The notes under the pieces were generated by a model. It had not been told where the DNA came from. It searched no databases and saw only the letters and a list, made by a program, of their open reading frames with translations. Shown here piece by piece: positions 51,155 through 60,660 of a stretch of DNA of 64,000 nucleotides (the first letter of the stretch is position 1; every line of letters begins with the position of its first letter). Origin of the DNA: Suilimivivens sp964614185 (GTDB lineage Bacteria; Bacillota; Clostridia; Lachnospirales; Lachnospiraceae); contig CAZTKJ010000002.1 in the NCBI GenBank assembly GCA_964614185.1, positions 62,001-126,000 on the forward strand, given 5' to 3'. Both the position numbers and the translations under genes were made by a program.

Positions 51155-52519
51155 TTAATTCTTAAAACTATGTATGGGAGCCGGAATTCTTCCTCCACGA
51201 TTTACAAATGCATCGCAGGAAAATTTATTTACCGGCATAATCGGCGCATGTCCAAGGAGCCCTCCGAATTCCACACTCTCTCCTACACCCTTTCCTATTA
51301 CAGGAATGATCCTTACAGCCGTTGTTTTCTGATTTACCATTCCAATGGCCATTTCATCGGCAATAATACCGGACAAGGTTGTTTCCTTTGTATCTCCCGG
51401 CACAGCAATCATATCAAGTCCTACGGAACATACGCAGGTCATTGCTTCCAGTTTCTCCAATGTAAGAGCTCCTGATTCCACTGCATCTATCATTCCCTGA
51501 TCTTCACTGACGGGAATAAACGCACCGCTTAATCCTCCCACATAAGAAGACGCCATGACTCCACCCTTTTTAACCTGATCGTTTAACAGTGCAAGAGCCG
51601 CTGTGGTACCGGGCGCACCTGCATGCTCAAGACCGATTTCACAAAGAATATCCGCAACGCTGTCTCCGATTGCCGGGGTAGGCGCCAATGACAAATCTAC
51701 AATGCCAAAGGGCACTGAAAGTCTTTTTGAAGCTTCCTTAGCCACCAGCTGTCCTACTCTGGTTACTTTAAATGCCGTCTTTTTAATAGTTTCACAAAGC
51801 ACCTCGAAATTTTCTTCTCTGATCTTGCTTAAAGCATTCTTCACAACACCGGGGCCGCTGACTCCTACATTAATGATCCTGTCGGCTTCCGTCACTCCAT
51901 GAAAAGCACCTGCCATAAAGGGATTATCATCCGGTGCATTACAGAGCACTACCAGTTTGGCACAACCAAGAGAATCCTTTTCCTTGGTATATTCCGCTGT
52001 CTGTCTGATTACTTTCCCCATCAGTTTGACAGCATCCATGTCAATACCTGTTTTCGTAGATCCCACATTAACGGAACTGCATACCCGTTCTGTAGAAGAA
52101 AGGGCTAAGGGAATAGATTTGATCAAAAGTTCATCAGCCGGGGTCATTCCTTTGCAGACAAGGGCTGAATATCCTCCGATAAAATTAACGCCTACATCAC
52201 ATGCCGCCTTATCCAGCGTTTTTGCTATGGAAGCAAAATCTTCAACGCTCTTACAGGCAGACCCTCCAATCAGCGCTATGGGAGTAACGGAAATTCTTTT
52301 ATTCACAATAGGGATGCCAAATTCCTTTGAGATTTCATCACCGGTACTGACCAGATCCTTTGCAGACTCATAAATTTTATGGTATATTTTCTCCTTAAGT
52401 CTCTCTAAATCGGAATCAATACAGTCAAGAAGGCTGATACCCATAGTAATGGTTCTTACATCCAGATTCTCTTTGGTAATCATTTCATTGGTTTCAACTA
52501 CCTCAAACAAGTTAATCAT
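51155..52519 (-). CDS. UPF0210/DUF711 (PFL family) protein
   Basis: The 454-residue protein starts MINLFEVVETNEMITKENLDVRTITMGISLLDC and ends PIHSFKN, matching the conserved UPF0210 family in length and in segments such as NVGSTKTGIDMDAV and DLSLAPTPAIGDSVADI. Structures of the family resemble pyruvate formate lyase and have a glycyl-radical-like fold, but the biochemical role is not settled. It follows the ACT-domain gene by 30 nt, an arrangement seen in many Firmicutes and archaea. Confidence 0.92.
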   Translation of the reverse strand: MINLFEVVETNEMITKENLDVRTITMGISLLDCIDSDLERLKEKIYHKIYESAKDLVSTGDEISKEFGIPIVNKRISVTPIALIGGSACKSVEDFASIAKTLDKAACDVGVNFIGGYSALVCKGMTPADELLIKSIPLALSSTERVCSSVNVGSTKTGIDMDAVKLMGKVIRQTAEYTKEKDSLGCAKLVVLCNAPDDNPFMAGAFHGVTEADRIINVGVSGPGVVKNALSKIREENFEVLCETIKKTAFKVTRVGQLVAKEASKRLSVPFGIVDLSLAPTPAIGDSVADILCEIGLEHAGAPGTTAALALLNDQVKKGGVMASSYVGGLSGAFIPVSEDQGMIDAVESGALTLEKLEAMTCVCSVGLDMIAVPGDTKETTLSGIIADEMAIGMVNQKTTAVRIIPVIGKGVGESVEFGGLLGHAPIMPVNKFSCDAFVNRGGRIPAPIHSFKN

Positions 52520-52549
52520 GCCATTTTCTCCTTATCTGTAAATACTGCA

Positions 52550-52822
52550 TCATATTCTGTGCATTTTATCAAAAATTTCTTCCTTCTGGCACTTTATGAT
52601 CACTCCGATTTCTTCTCCGAGAAGTTGAAGTTCATCAGAAATTTCAGCAAATTTTTTATCTGCTTCATTGATATCTGCAATCATCATCATATTAAAATAT
52701 CCCTGTACAATTGTCTGGGAAATATCTTCTATGTTAATTCTGTTATCTGCCAGATAAGTACATACCTTTGCAATAATACCTACTGTATCTTTTCCTACTA
52801 CTGTAATAATTGTTTTACTCAT
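52550..52822 (-). CDS. ACT domain protein (UPF0237)
   Basis: This 90-residue protein is a single ACT domain: VVGKDTVGIIAKVCTYLADNRINIEDISQTI is the ligand-binding helix and strand region. Stand-alone ACT proteins bind amino acids or other small ligands and act as sensors. Its fixed place beside the UPF0210 gene suggests that it regulates or senses for that enzyme. That role is inferred from gene neighbourhood. Confidence 0.9.
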   Translation of the reverse strand: MSKTIITVVGKDTVGIIAKVCTYLADNRINIEDISQTIVQGYFNMMMIADINEADKKFAEISDELQLLGEEIGVIIKCQKEEIFDKMHRI

Positions 52823-52884
52823 TTTTCCTTTTGCATCCGGCTTATGCCATCTGCCTCCTCCTTACACTTTCTTTCACTGTATTC

Positions 52885-53685
52885 CTATGCAATATGTATC
52901 ACAGGAGAAATTTCACTCCTGCGTGCCACCTGCATAGGAAAGTCTTTTATTTTAAAATCGGTCTCTGCCATAACGACTTCTACTCTGACAGTTTCATATG
53001 CAAGCTCCGGTAAATTGTTTTCTTTACTTAAATGCCCCAGCACAACAGCCTGCAGTTTATCATGAAGCAGCCTGCATAAGAGCTGCCCTGCCCTTTCATT
53101 GGAAAGGTGCCCCCTGTCCCCTAAAATGCGCTGCTTTAAATAGTATGGATAGGGTCCTACCTGAAGCATATTTACATCATGATTGGCTTCCAGAAACAAT
53201 ACATCCATTCCCCGTAGAGATTCTACGGTATAATCATTATAATTGCCAAGGTCCGTCACGATTGCTGCCCTTTTTCGCCCATGAGAAATTCTGTATGCCA
53301 CCGGATCTGCCGCATCATGGGAAATTCTCATGGGATTACAGACCAGATCTTTAATGATTATCTTTTCATCCGGCTGAACGATATGAAACAGATCCTTAGA
53401 TATCTTTCCTACAGAGGAAGTATTTTGAACAGCTTCTATGGTTCCTCTGGTAGCATAAATAGGAATTTCATATTTTCTTGCCAGTACTCCCAGTCCCGCA
53501 ATGTGATCTGCATGTTCATGGGTGATGAAAATCCCATCGATATCTCTCATGGACAAATCAAGTTCACGAAGTCCCTCTTCTGTTTTCTTGCCACTGATTC
53601 CCACATCTACTAAAATATGAGTGGAATCAGATCCTGCATAAATACAATTGCCGCTGCTTCCGCTGGCAATGCTGCAAAGTCTCAT
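52885..53685 (-). CDS. MBL-fold metallo-hydrolase (YycJ/WalJ type)
   Basis: I chose ATG 53685 (MRLCSIASGSSGN) with GAGGTG upstream. The longer frame begins within the previous gene. The 266-residue protein has the metallo-beta-lactamase metal motif THEHADHIAGL and the later DLGNYND and EANHDV segments of this family, with SGSSGNCIYAGSD at the N-terminus. YycJ-like proteins are DNA 5-prime exonucleases linked to mismatch repair in some Gram-positives. Whether this copy has that role cannot be read here. Confidence 0.93.
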   Translation of the reverse strand: MRLCSIASGSSGNCIYAGSDSTHILVDVGISGKKTEEGLRELDLSMRDIDGIFITHEHADHIAGLGVLARKYEIPIYATRGTIEAVQNTSSVGKISKDLFHIVQPDEKIIIKDLVCNPMRISHDAADPVAYRISHGRKRAAIVTDLGNYNDYTVESLRGMDVLFLEANHDVNMLQVGPYPYYLKQRILGDRGHLSNERAGQLLCRLLHDKLQAVVLGHLSKENNLPELAYETVRVEVVMAETDFKIKDFPMQVARRSEISPVIHIA

Positions 53686-53702
53686 GGTACACCTCTGCTT
53701 TC

Positions 53703-55781
53703 CTATTCTTCCCAATAGATCTCAATGACATCGCCATCATGGATCGCTTCCATATATTCCGCTCTGTGTCCGTTTACTTTGGTAACAATGCCTTTGCCTT
53801 TTAATGTGGATAAATCAAAATCAATCACATCAAAAACGTCCACAAAAATATATTCCGGTTTCCCCTGTAAAACAACCGGTTCTTGATTGACCATCACTGC
53901 TATCTCCTGTGATATACCGGATGTTTCCTCTTCATGTGTCAGGCTATTTTCATCTTCTTTGTCCGGTTTTTCTTCTGTTTCCTTATCATCATCCTGTCTT
54001 TCCCATGAAGATTCAAATTCTATTTGGGAAAGCGTAAAGACAACGGAAAAATTCTCATAAACAGGCGTATCCGTATCTGCCAGTTTATTGTTCACATAAA
54101 TATTCATATGGGGATCTAAAATGACATCCATAAACTCCGTAATCTGCTTTACAGTGTAGAAATTAAGCATTTCTATCTCATCATTTTCTTCTATCTCATA
54201 GTAATTTGACTGCAAAATACCATTGACACTGGCAAATTTAGGCATCTGCACTTTTTGTTCATTCACAATGATGATAATGCTGTCTTTAGCCTCCGGCAAA
54301 TCACCGATTGTGCAAGAACCTTTTTCCCCTGCTGTAGAATGGCTGACTCTGATGATATCATTGGCATGAATAGGCGTATTGATATCTGACTGTTTGCCGT
54401 TTACCGTAATGACTGCTGCCTCTCCTAACTGCCCCCTTGCCATACGACTCTTTCCGTTTACTGTAAAGGTAAGTGCCTTTCCCCGCCTTGGGAATAACCC
54501 ATCATTGGGAAAACCTGCCTGCATGGCGGCATCTGCCACCGTCAGCTTGTTGTTATCATATATTTTTATTTTGCGTTCATTAAAATTTACAAAGATAAAG
54601 TTATTACTCTGCTCATAAAAATTAAGGCAGATTCCAATGGGCGTTACAAGCAGACTGTCCTTTTTAATGTTTTCTTTAAACAAAATCTGCTGCATGACTT
54701 CTTCGCCTCGAAGGGCTACACGCTCCCTGTCTATTCCAAGTTCCTCAGATACTGCTTCCGTATACCCCGGGATCTTGCCGCCCCCTCCTACTACGAATAC
54801 GGCACTTACCGGTTTCCCACCGTTTAATTCCTTGATCTTATCTGAAACCTGCTTGGCCATATCCTTTACGATTGGCTCTGTAACAGCTAAAATTTCACTG
54901 CTTTTAATAGTCTTTGGAAGAAACATGATATCCTCAAAGGAAATAACTTCCATTTCTCCTGCATCCCGTTTTATCTTTTCTGCCATGCCAAAATCCACAA
55001 GACAATGCTTTGCAATGGCTTCTGTCAGAATATCTCCTGCTATGGGAATCATACCATAGGCGATAATACAGCCATCATTGGTAATGGAAATATCACTGGT
55101 ACCGGCTCCTACGTCGATCAATGCGATGTTCAGCATACGGAACCTCTCCGGAATTGCTACCTGAATAGCAGCAATAGGCTCTAATGTCAGATTAGCTACT
55201 GACAGTCCTGCAAGCTCCACAGCTTTGTATAGACCATCTACCACATCTTCCGGAAGAAAAGTGGCGATTAAATCTACGCCGATGGTTCTTGCCTTATGAC
55301 CTTCCAGATTTCCCATGGGATATCCGTTCAAATAGAACCGGACTACTGAATAGCCTACGCAGTAAAACTGCATCTCCTCGTCCTTTTGATTTTCCAGGAA
55401 TTCCTCATATGCCTTTTCTACTCCTGCTGAAGTAAGGGCATAAATATCCTCCTGCCCAATTTCCTTTTCCTGCCCATAAGGATATTCCACATGGGTGGTA
55501 ATGGTTCTTAAAACACGACCTGCAGCTGCAATACAGACATCCGTAAGATTTCTTCCAACTGCTGTTTCCAACTCTTCCTTGACTCTTTTAATGGTTTCTC
55601 CGACTTTGATAATATCATGGATCTGTCCGTCTATCATGGCTCTCGTTTCATGCTCTCTGCTTCTTTGTGCCACAACAATAAACTGATTGCCGTCTTTGTA
55701 TCCAACGGTGCCCACAACACTTCTGGTTCCTATATCTAATCCAAAAACCATCTGACCTGTATATTTGCTTTTTTTTACCAC
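53703..55781 (-). CDS. FtsA/PilM-like actin-fold ATPase with beta-grasp-like C-terminal repeats
   Basis: The GTG start at 55781 overlaps coaE by 7 nt and has GGGGG seven bases upstream. The first 375 residues form an actin/Hsp70-like ATPase with GLDIGTRSVVG (phosphate 1), LIDVGAGTSDISI (phosphate 2) and VFVVGGGGKIPG (adenosine motif), closest to FtsA and PilM. The remaining 315 residues hold at least three similar segments ending in a VNG...GDxIxI pattern, like ubiquitin-type beta-grasp folds, and an acidic linker near residue 605. True FtsA lacks this tail. A role in the cell envelope is likely but not shown. Confidence 0.85.
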   Translation of the reverse strand: MVKKSKYTGQMVFGLDIGTRSVVGTVGYKDGNQFIVVAQRSREHETRAMIDGQIHDIIKVGETIKRVKEELETAVGRNLTDVCIAAAGRVLRTITTHVEYPYGQEKEIGQEDIYALTSAGVEKAYEEFLENQKDEEMQFYCVGYSVVRFYLNGYPMGNLEGHKARTIGVDLIATFLPEDVVDGLYKAVELAGLSVANLTLEPIAAIQVAIPERFRMLNIALIDVGAGTSDISITNDGCIIAYGMIPIAGDILTEAIAKHCLVDFGMAEKIKRDAGEMEVISFEDIMFLPKTIKSSEILAVTEPIVKDMAKQVSDKIKELNGGKPVSAVFVVGGGGKIPGYTEAVSEELGIDRERVALRGEEVMQQILFKENIKKDSLLVTPIGICLNFYEQSNNFIFVNFNERKIKIYDNNKLTVADAAMQAGFPNDGLFPRRGKALTFTVNGKSRMARGQLGEAAVITVNGKQSDINTPIHANDIIRVSHSTAGEKGSCTIGDLPEAKDSIIIIVNEQKVQMPKFASVNGILQSNYYEIEENDEIEMLNFYTVKQITEFMDVILDPHMNIYVNNKLADTDTPVYENFSVVFTLSQIEFESSWERQDDDKETEEKPDKEDENSLTHEEETSGISQEIAVMVNQEPVVLQGKPEYIFVDVFDVIDFDLSTLKGKGIVTKVNGHRAEYMEAIHDGDVIEIYWEE

Positions 55782-56374
55782 AGATATTCCCCCAACCTCT
55801 CATCAATGCAACGGCATACATCCGATAATGCATCACTATTGTCTATTACCACTTTGCAATATTTTCTGAATTCCTCATCTGTCAGCTGATTTTCCATGAT
55901 CGATTTAATCTTTTCCTCTGAATAATTTCTGGAATCCCTAAGTCTTTTTCTCCGTACTTCTTCTCTTGCATAAATATACCACATTTCATCTACAATTTCC
56001 AAATATCCGTCTTCAATCAAAAGGGCGGCTTCAATAAAGAAAAAATCACAGGAATCATTTTTTCTCTCTTCCTCTATCTTTTGTAAAATGAAATTTTTCA
56101 CTGCCGGATGGATAATCTGATTCACCTTTTTAAGCAGCTGCTCTGATGCAAAAATTTTTTCTGACATTTTCTGCTTATTGATGGACCCGTCTCTATCTAA
56201 AATATCTTCTGACAAAAGTTCGATCAACTGTTCATAACATGGCTGTCCCGGCTCTTTCACCTGATGAGCCGCCTCATCTGCAAGCAGGACTATGCAATTA
56301 TATTTTCCCCTGATATAAGACAGGATTCTGGACTTCCCTGCCCCTACACCGCCTGTAATACCTATAACTCTCAT
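55775..56374 (-). CDS. coaE: dephospho-CoA kinase
   Basis: The 199-residue protein has the P-loop GGVGAGKS at its N-terminus, the substrate region ADEAAHQVKEPGQP and the lid segment EEVRRKRLRDSRNYS. It catalyses the last step of coenzyme A synthesis, phosphorylation of dephospho-CoA. It overlaps polA by four bases and the downstream gene by seven, so the three are translationally coupled. The polA-coaE order is common in Firmicutes. Confidence 0.97.
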   Translation of the reverse strand: MRVIGITGGVGAGKSRILSYIRGKYNCIVLLADEAAHQVKEPGQPCYEQLIELLSEDILDRDGSINKQKMSEKIFASEQLLKKVNQIIHPAVKNFILQKIEEERKNDSCDFFFIEAALLIEDGYLEIVDEMWYIYAREEVRRKRLRDSRNYSEEKIKSIMENQLTDEEFRKYCKVVIDNSDALSDVCRCIDERLGEYLW

Positions 56375-59007
56375 TTTGCCTCATACCAGTCAGATCCCGT
56401 ATGAAGATCGATTTCCAGGCTTACCGAAAGATTGGCTGCGCCTTTCATCTCTTCTTCCAGGATTTTTTTAACCTGTTCCCTTTCTTCTTCCTTTGTCTCT
56501 ATTAAAAGTTCATCGTGAACCTGCAGAATCAGTTTGGAAGAAAGCTGCTCCATCTTCAGTCTTCTCCATACCCGAATCATGGCAATCTTAATAATGTCTG
56601 CTGCCGTGCCCTGAATAGGTGAATTCATGGCAACTCTTTCTCCAAAAGAACGCTGCATAAAATTGCCTGATGACAACTCCGGAACCGGTCTTCTCCTGCC
56701 AAACATAGTTGTAACATATCCTTTCTCCTTTGCCGAAAGAACCGCCTGGTCCAAAAACTGCTTGATGCCGGGATAAGTCTGAAAATACTGTTCAATGTAA
56801 TTGGCTGCTTCTTTTCTGCTGATACTCAAATCTTCAGAAAGCCCAAAGGAACTGATGCCGTATACGATCCCAAAATTGACAGCCTTGGCATTTCTTCTCT
56901 GCAGATCCGTAACTTCGTCAAACGGAGTATGAAATACTTTGGAGGCCGTAATACGATGAATATCCGCATCTGTCTGATAAGCTTCTATCAGCTGCTTATC
57001 ACCTGACATATGAGCCAGCACACGAAGTTCAATCTGAGAATAATCTGCATCCGTAAACAAATAACCTTCCTTAGGGATAAATACCTTTCGTATCTGCCTG
57101 CCAAGTTCCATTCTCATAGGAATATTCTGCAGATTCGGTTCTGTAGAACTGATCCGCCCGGTAGCAGTAATGGTCTGGTTAAAAGTAGAATGGATTCTCC
57201 CATCTTCAATATAAGCAGCCAGTCCGTCTGCATAAGTGGACTTCAGTTTGGCAAGTCCTCTATATTCCAGAATATCGGAAACAATGGGGTGATCTGCTGC
57301 CATCTTTTCCAGCACATCCGCTGCTGTAGAATATCCTGTTTTCGTTTTCCTTCCCCCCGGAAGTTTTAACTTATCAAAAAGCACTTCTCCCAGCTGCTTA
57401 GGAGAATTGATATTAAATTCTACCCCTGCCTTACGGTAAATTTCCTGCTCCAGCTCACAGATCCTGCCGGACAATGTATCTCCATATGCTTTCAAGCCCT
57501 CAGGATTTACTCTGACTCCTTCCTGCTCCATATCATAGAGCACGTAAGTCAAAGGCATTTCAATCTCCTCCATCAGAGAAAGCATTCCTGTTTCTGTTAA
57601 TTTTTTTCTAATCACCGGCGTGGCTTTTGCAGACACATAAGAAAGGAAACAGGTATATTCAAAAACTTCCTTCTCCTTTTCATAAAAAGCCTCCTCAAGA
57701 GGCATTTTGCCAAAAAGCTGTGAACGCTCCGGCAGCATCCGTCCTAAATATTCATTAGCTACGTCTTCTATTGTATAATCATTTTTTAGGGGATTCAAAA
57801 GATATGCTCCTAAAATCACATCAAAAAACTGTTCTGTATTGTGGTTCTTTAAGAAAGGATAATACTGTTTAATATTTCCACAGCATATCCCTTTGGTTTT
57901 GGCCAGTTTTTCCACTTTATCTTTCAGGTAGCCGTCTGTCATCAGTCCTTCGCTTTTTATAAAATAGGTACCCTCATCTGCAAAGGAAATACAGACTGCC
58001 AAGATACTTTCCCTGTCTTTCTCTGCAATCAGTGAAAACCCTATTTCCTCTGAAAAGCCTTCTGCTTTTTCAAAAATATGCTCTGCATCAGAAAGCTCTT
58101 TTATCAAATGGAAGCCGGCAGTAAGATCTTCATTTGAAATACCCTTTTCAAATTTGGAAAGCAGATTCTTAAATTCCAGTTTTTTAAATATCTTGTAGGC
58201 CTCTTCCGTATAAAAGTCTCTGATTTTTGCTTCTTCATAATCAAGTTCAACGGGACTGTCAGTACGGATCGTAGCCAATACCTTGCTTAAATCGGCAAGA
58301 TCTTTATGTTCTTTTAGTGACTCCCGAATAGATTTCTTACTTATTTTTTCTACATTGGCATAAATATTCTCCAACGATCCATATTCCGTCATTAACTCTG
58401 TGGCTGTCTTTTCACCTATTTTAGGCACTCCCGGAATATTGTCGGCGGTATCTCCCATAAGCGCCTTCAGCTCAATAAACTGCTGTGGAGTCACCTGATA
58501 CTTCTCTTCCACATCTTTGGCATAATAATCTTCTATCTCTGTTTTACCACCTTTGGTTTTGGGAATTCTGATCTTAATCTTATGGCTGGCAATCTGCAAA
58601 AGGTCTCTGTCCCCTGAAACCAACGAAACCTCCATTCCTTCCTCCTGTGCGCGTTTAGCCAGCGTTCCTAATATATCATCTGCTTCAAGTCCTGCCTGCT
58701 CCACCATTTTAATACCCATAGCATTTAGAACTTCCTTTATTACAGGAACCTGTTCACGCAGTTCCTGCGGCATGGGTTTTCTGGTTCCTTTATATTCTTT
58801 ATAGATTTCATGTCGGAAAGTGGGTGCATGAACATCAAAAGCAACTGTCAGATAATCCGGCTTTTCTTCTTCCAGAATCTTAAAGAGAATATTTAAAAAA
58901 CCATATATAGCGTTTGTATGCAGTCCGGCACTGTTGGTCAAATCCGGCACTCCGTAAAAAGCTCTGTTCAACATGCTGTGTCCATCAATCAAAACCAGTT
59001 TTTTCAT
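56371..59007 (-). CDS. polA: DNA polymerase I
   Basis: The 878-residue protein has three parts. The N-terminal 5-prime nuclease domain (about 1-290) shows LIDGHSMLNRAF, AGLEADDILG, SGDRDLLQ and GDTADNIPGVPKIGEKTA. A 3-prime exonuclease-like domain (about 300-470) lacks the catalytic Asp-x-Glu pair and is probably inactive. The polymerase domain has motif A (DYSQIELRVLAH), motif B (RRNAKAVNFGIVYG) and motif C (QVHDELLIE). It removes RNA primers and fills gaps in replication and repair. It overlaps coaE by four bases and lies 27 nt after a small zinc-finger membrane protein gene. Confidence 0.98.
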   Translation of the reverse strand: MKKLVLIDGHSMLNRAFYGVPDLTNSAGLHTNAIYGFLNILFKILEEEKPDYLTVAFDVHAPTFRHEIYKEYKGTRKPMPQELREQVPVIKEVLNAMGIKMVEQAGLEADDILGTLAKRAQEEGMEVSLVSGDRDLLQIASHKIKIRIPKTKGGKTEIEDYYAKDVEEKYQVTPQQFIELKALMGDTADNIPGVPKIGEKTATELMTEYGSLENIYANVEKISKKSIRESLKEHKDLADLSKVLATIRTDSPVELDYEEAKIRDFYTEEAYKIFKKLEFKNLLSKFEKGISNEDLTAGFHLIKELSDAEHIFEKAEGFSEEIGFSLIAEKDRESILAVCISFADEGTYFIKSEGLMTDGYLKDKVEKLAKTKGICCGNIKQYYPFLKNHNTEQFFDVILGAYLLNPLKNDYTIEDVANEYLGRMLPERSQLFGKMPLEEAFYEKEKEVFEYTCFLSYVSAKATPVIRKKLTETGMLSLMEEIEMPLTYVLYDMEQEGVRVNPEGLKAYGDTLSGRICELEQEIYRKAGVEFNINSPKQLGEVLFDKLKLPGGRKTKTGYSTAADVLEKMAADHPIVSDILEYRGLAKLKSTYADGLAAYIEDGRIHSTFNQTITATGRISSTEPNLQNIPMRMELGRQIRKVFIPKEGYLFTDADYSQIELRVLAHMSGDKQLIEAYQTDADIHRITASKVFHTPFDEVTDLQRRNAKAVNFGIVYGISSFGLSEDLSISRKEAANYIEQYFQTYPGIKQFLDQAVLSAKEKGYVTTMFGRRRPVPELSSGNFMQRSFGERVAMNSPIQGTAADIIKIAMIRVWRRLKMEQLSSKLILQVHDELLIETKEEEREQVKKILEEEMKGAANLSVSLEIDLHTGSDWYEAK

Positions 59008-59034
59008 TGAAATCTCCCTGTTTTCTGTTTACTT

Positions 59035-59358
59035 TCATAAAAATATAAATAATGCCGCCAATGTAATAACGAGCACTGCCATCAGTCCTTCCAGTGCAAA
59101 CAGAATCCATTTCATGTTCTCACTCACCTTAAGGGAATGCCATGCTGCGTCCATCTGTGCCTTTAACTCATTCTGCAGATCAAAAACACTGCCCGTTTCC
59201 AGTCTTGCCATACCTTCCGATACCAGAAACTGTATGGAAAGTTCCTCCTTACATTCCTCACATTTTGTAATATGATCCATAAAATCCTGCAAATCCTCTG
59301 TATCAAGGTCATCCCCTAAAAAAAGAGGTATCATTTTTTCCGTTTCCTTACATGTCAT
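59035..59358 (-). CDS. zinc-finger (zf-HC2-like) membrane protein
   Basis: The 107-residue protein starts MTCKETEKMIPLFL and has the motif HITKCEECKEEL (His29, Cys33, Cys36 with Cys3), the zinc-binding anti-sigma HxxxCxxC pattern. A single transmembrane helix ends the protein (about 84-106). Anti-sigma factors of this kind hold an ECF sigma factor at the membrane, but no sigma gene is adjacent here. It is the first gene of the polA-coaE operon with its own promoter. It may regulate a distant sigma factor or have another binding partner. Confidence 0.8.
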   Translation of the reverse strand: MTCKETEKMIPLFLGDDLDTEDLQDFMDHITKCEECKEELSIQFLVSEGMARLETGSVFDLQNELKAQMDAAWHSLKVSENMKWILFALEGLMAVLVITLAALFIFL

Positions 59359-59401
59359 GAGAATTCCTCTTTACTATCTTCTTTTACTGTTTACTGAAAT
59401 A

Positions 59402-59430
59402 AATATACACTAAAATTGTCTTAAAGTAAA
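59402..59430 (-). promoter_or_regulatory. sigma-A-type promoter of the zf-HC2/polA operon
   Basis: On the minus strand, TTTACT (59425-59430) and TATATT (59402-59407) are 17 bp apart, about 45 bp before the start codon at 59358. Confidence 0.55.
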
Positions 59431-59453
59431 TCATTAAACGAAGGGACAAAAAA

Positions 59454-59479
59454 GGAACATGGCCAAAATACCATGTTCC
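59454..59479 (-). terminator. intrinsic terminator after nagA
   Basis: GGAACATGG and CCATGTTCC form a perfect 9-bp stem with an 8-nt loop, followed on the minus strand by TTTTTTG. It lies 31 nt after the nagA stop. Confidence 0.9.
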
Positions 59480-59509
59480 TCCTGAATAATAATAAAAAAG
59501 AAATCTGCT

Positions 59510-60646
59510 TTATAATAACTTCCCTTCCAATACCACCTGCTGCAAATTCAAATCTTCTTTTTTCAATAAAACAACATTAGCTGTTTTACCGGCAGAGATA
59601 CTTCCGTATCTGTCATAAATTCCCACACTTTTAGCCGTATTTACTGCCGCACATTTTACAGCTGATTCCATAGGAATGCCCATTTTAAGGACTGCACATC
59701 TGAGACAGTCCATCAGGTTTGTGGCCGAACCTGCTATAGTACCGTCTTTTAAAGTAGCAAGATTCCCTACCACTTTAACAGCCTGGCCTCCTAACTGATA
59801 GTCGCCGTCTTCCAATCCCGTAGCCATCATACTGTCACTGATCAGCAGGATGCGATCATCGCCAAATATTTTAAAAGTTGTTCGTACTGCTGCCGGATGA
59901 ATATGAACGCCATCGCAGATCAGTTCCACCTCCACTTTCTGCATATCGGCAGCTGCCCCAATCAATCCCGGTGCTCTGTGGGTATAGGGATTCATTGCAT
60001 TATAGAGATGAGTCACATGACAGGCGCCTTTTTCAAAGGCACGGACTGCCGTATCATAATCTGCAGCTGTATGCGCTAAGGAAATCACCACTTTATCATG
60101 TTCCTTCTCAATGAATTCCATTGCCCCTTCTACTTCCGGCGCTATAGCCAGCAGCTTCACCATATTACCGGAGGCTTCATTTAACTTTTCGAACATGTCA
60201 GTATCCGGTTTTCTGATATAAGCTCCGTTCTGAGCGCCCTTTTTACTTTCTGCTACAAAAGGCCCTTCCATGTTGATTCCGCAAAGCCTGGCTCTCTTTT
60301 CATGATTGCCTTCTTCCCGGTATTCCTTCGCTGTTTTACAGATTTTCAACAAAGTTTCTTCATCAAGAGTCATAGTTGCCGGTACGATACTTGTCACTCC
60401 TACAGATGCTTCGTATGCTGCCATGGCATCAATGGCCTCTCTTGTCCCATCACAAAAGTCATATCCCACACAGCCATGAAAATGAATATCTGTAAGGCCC
60501 GGTATGGCATAACATCCTGTCCCGTCAACCTCTGTTTTATCGGTCACTTCCTCTTCCCGTTCTACAAAACAGCCGCCTTCAATAAAAATATCCTTGTCAG
60601 AAAATCTGCCATCTTCCGTATACACACTGGCGTTTTTTATTATCAT
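59510..60646 (-). CDS. nagA: N-acetylglucosamine-6-phosphate deacetylase
   Basis: The 378-residue amidohydrolase shows the metal site region DIHFHGCVGYDF, the segment INMEGPFV, the histidines in SLAHTAADYD and VTHLYNAMNPY, and LISDSMMATG with the catalytic aspartate. It removes the acetyl group from N-acetylglucosamine 6-phosphate in the cytoplasm, giving glucosamine 6-phosphate for NagB. It is 14 nt after nagB and has an AAGGGAG site. Confidence 0.97.
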   Translation of the reverse strand: MIIKNASVYTEDGRFSDKDIFIEGGCFVEREEEVTDKTEVDGTGCYAIPGLTDIHFHGCVGYDFCDGTREAIDAMAAYEASVGVTSIVPATMTLDEETLLKICKTAKEYREEGNHEKRARLCGINMEGPFVAESKKGAQNGAYIRKPDTDMFEKLNEASGNMVKLLAIAPEVEGAMEFIEKEHDKVVISLAHTAADYDTAVRAFEKGACHVTHLYNAMNPYTHRAPGLIGAAADMQKVEVELICDGVHIHPAAVRTTFKIFGDDRILLISDSMMATGLEDGDYQLGGQAVKVVGNLATLKDGTIAGSATNLMDCLRCAVLKMGIPMESAVKCAAVNTAKSVGIYDRYGSISAGKTANVVLLKKEDLNLQQVVLEGKLL

Positions 60647-60660
60647 AGATTTTCTCCCTT

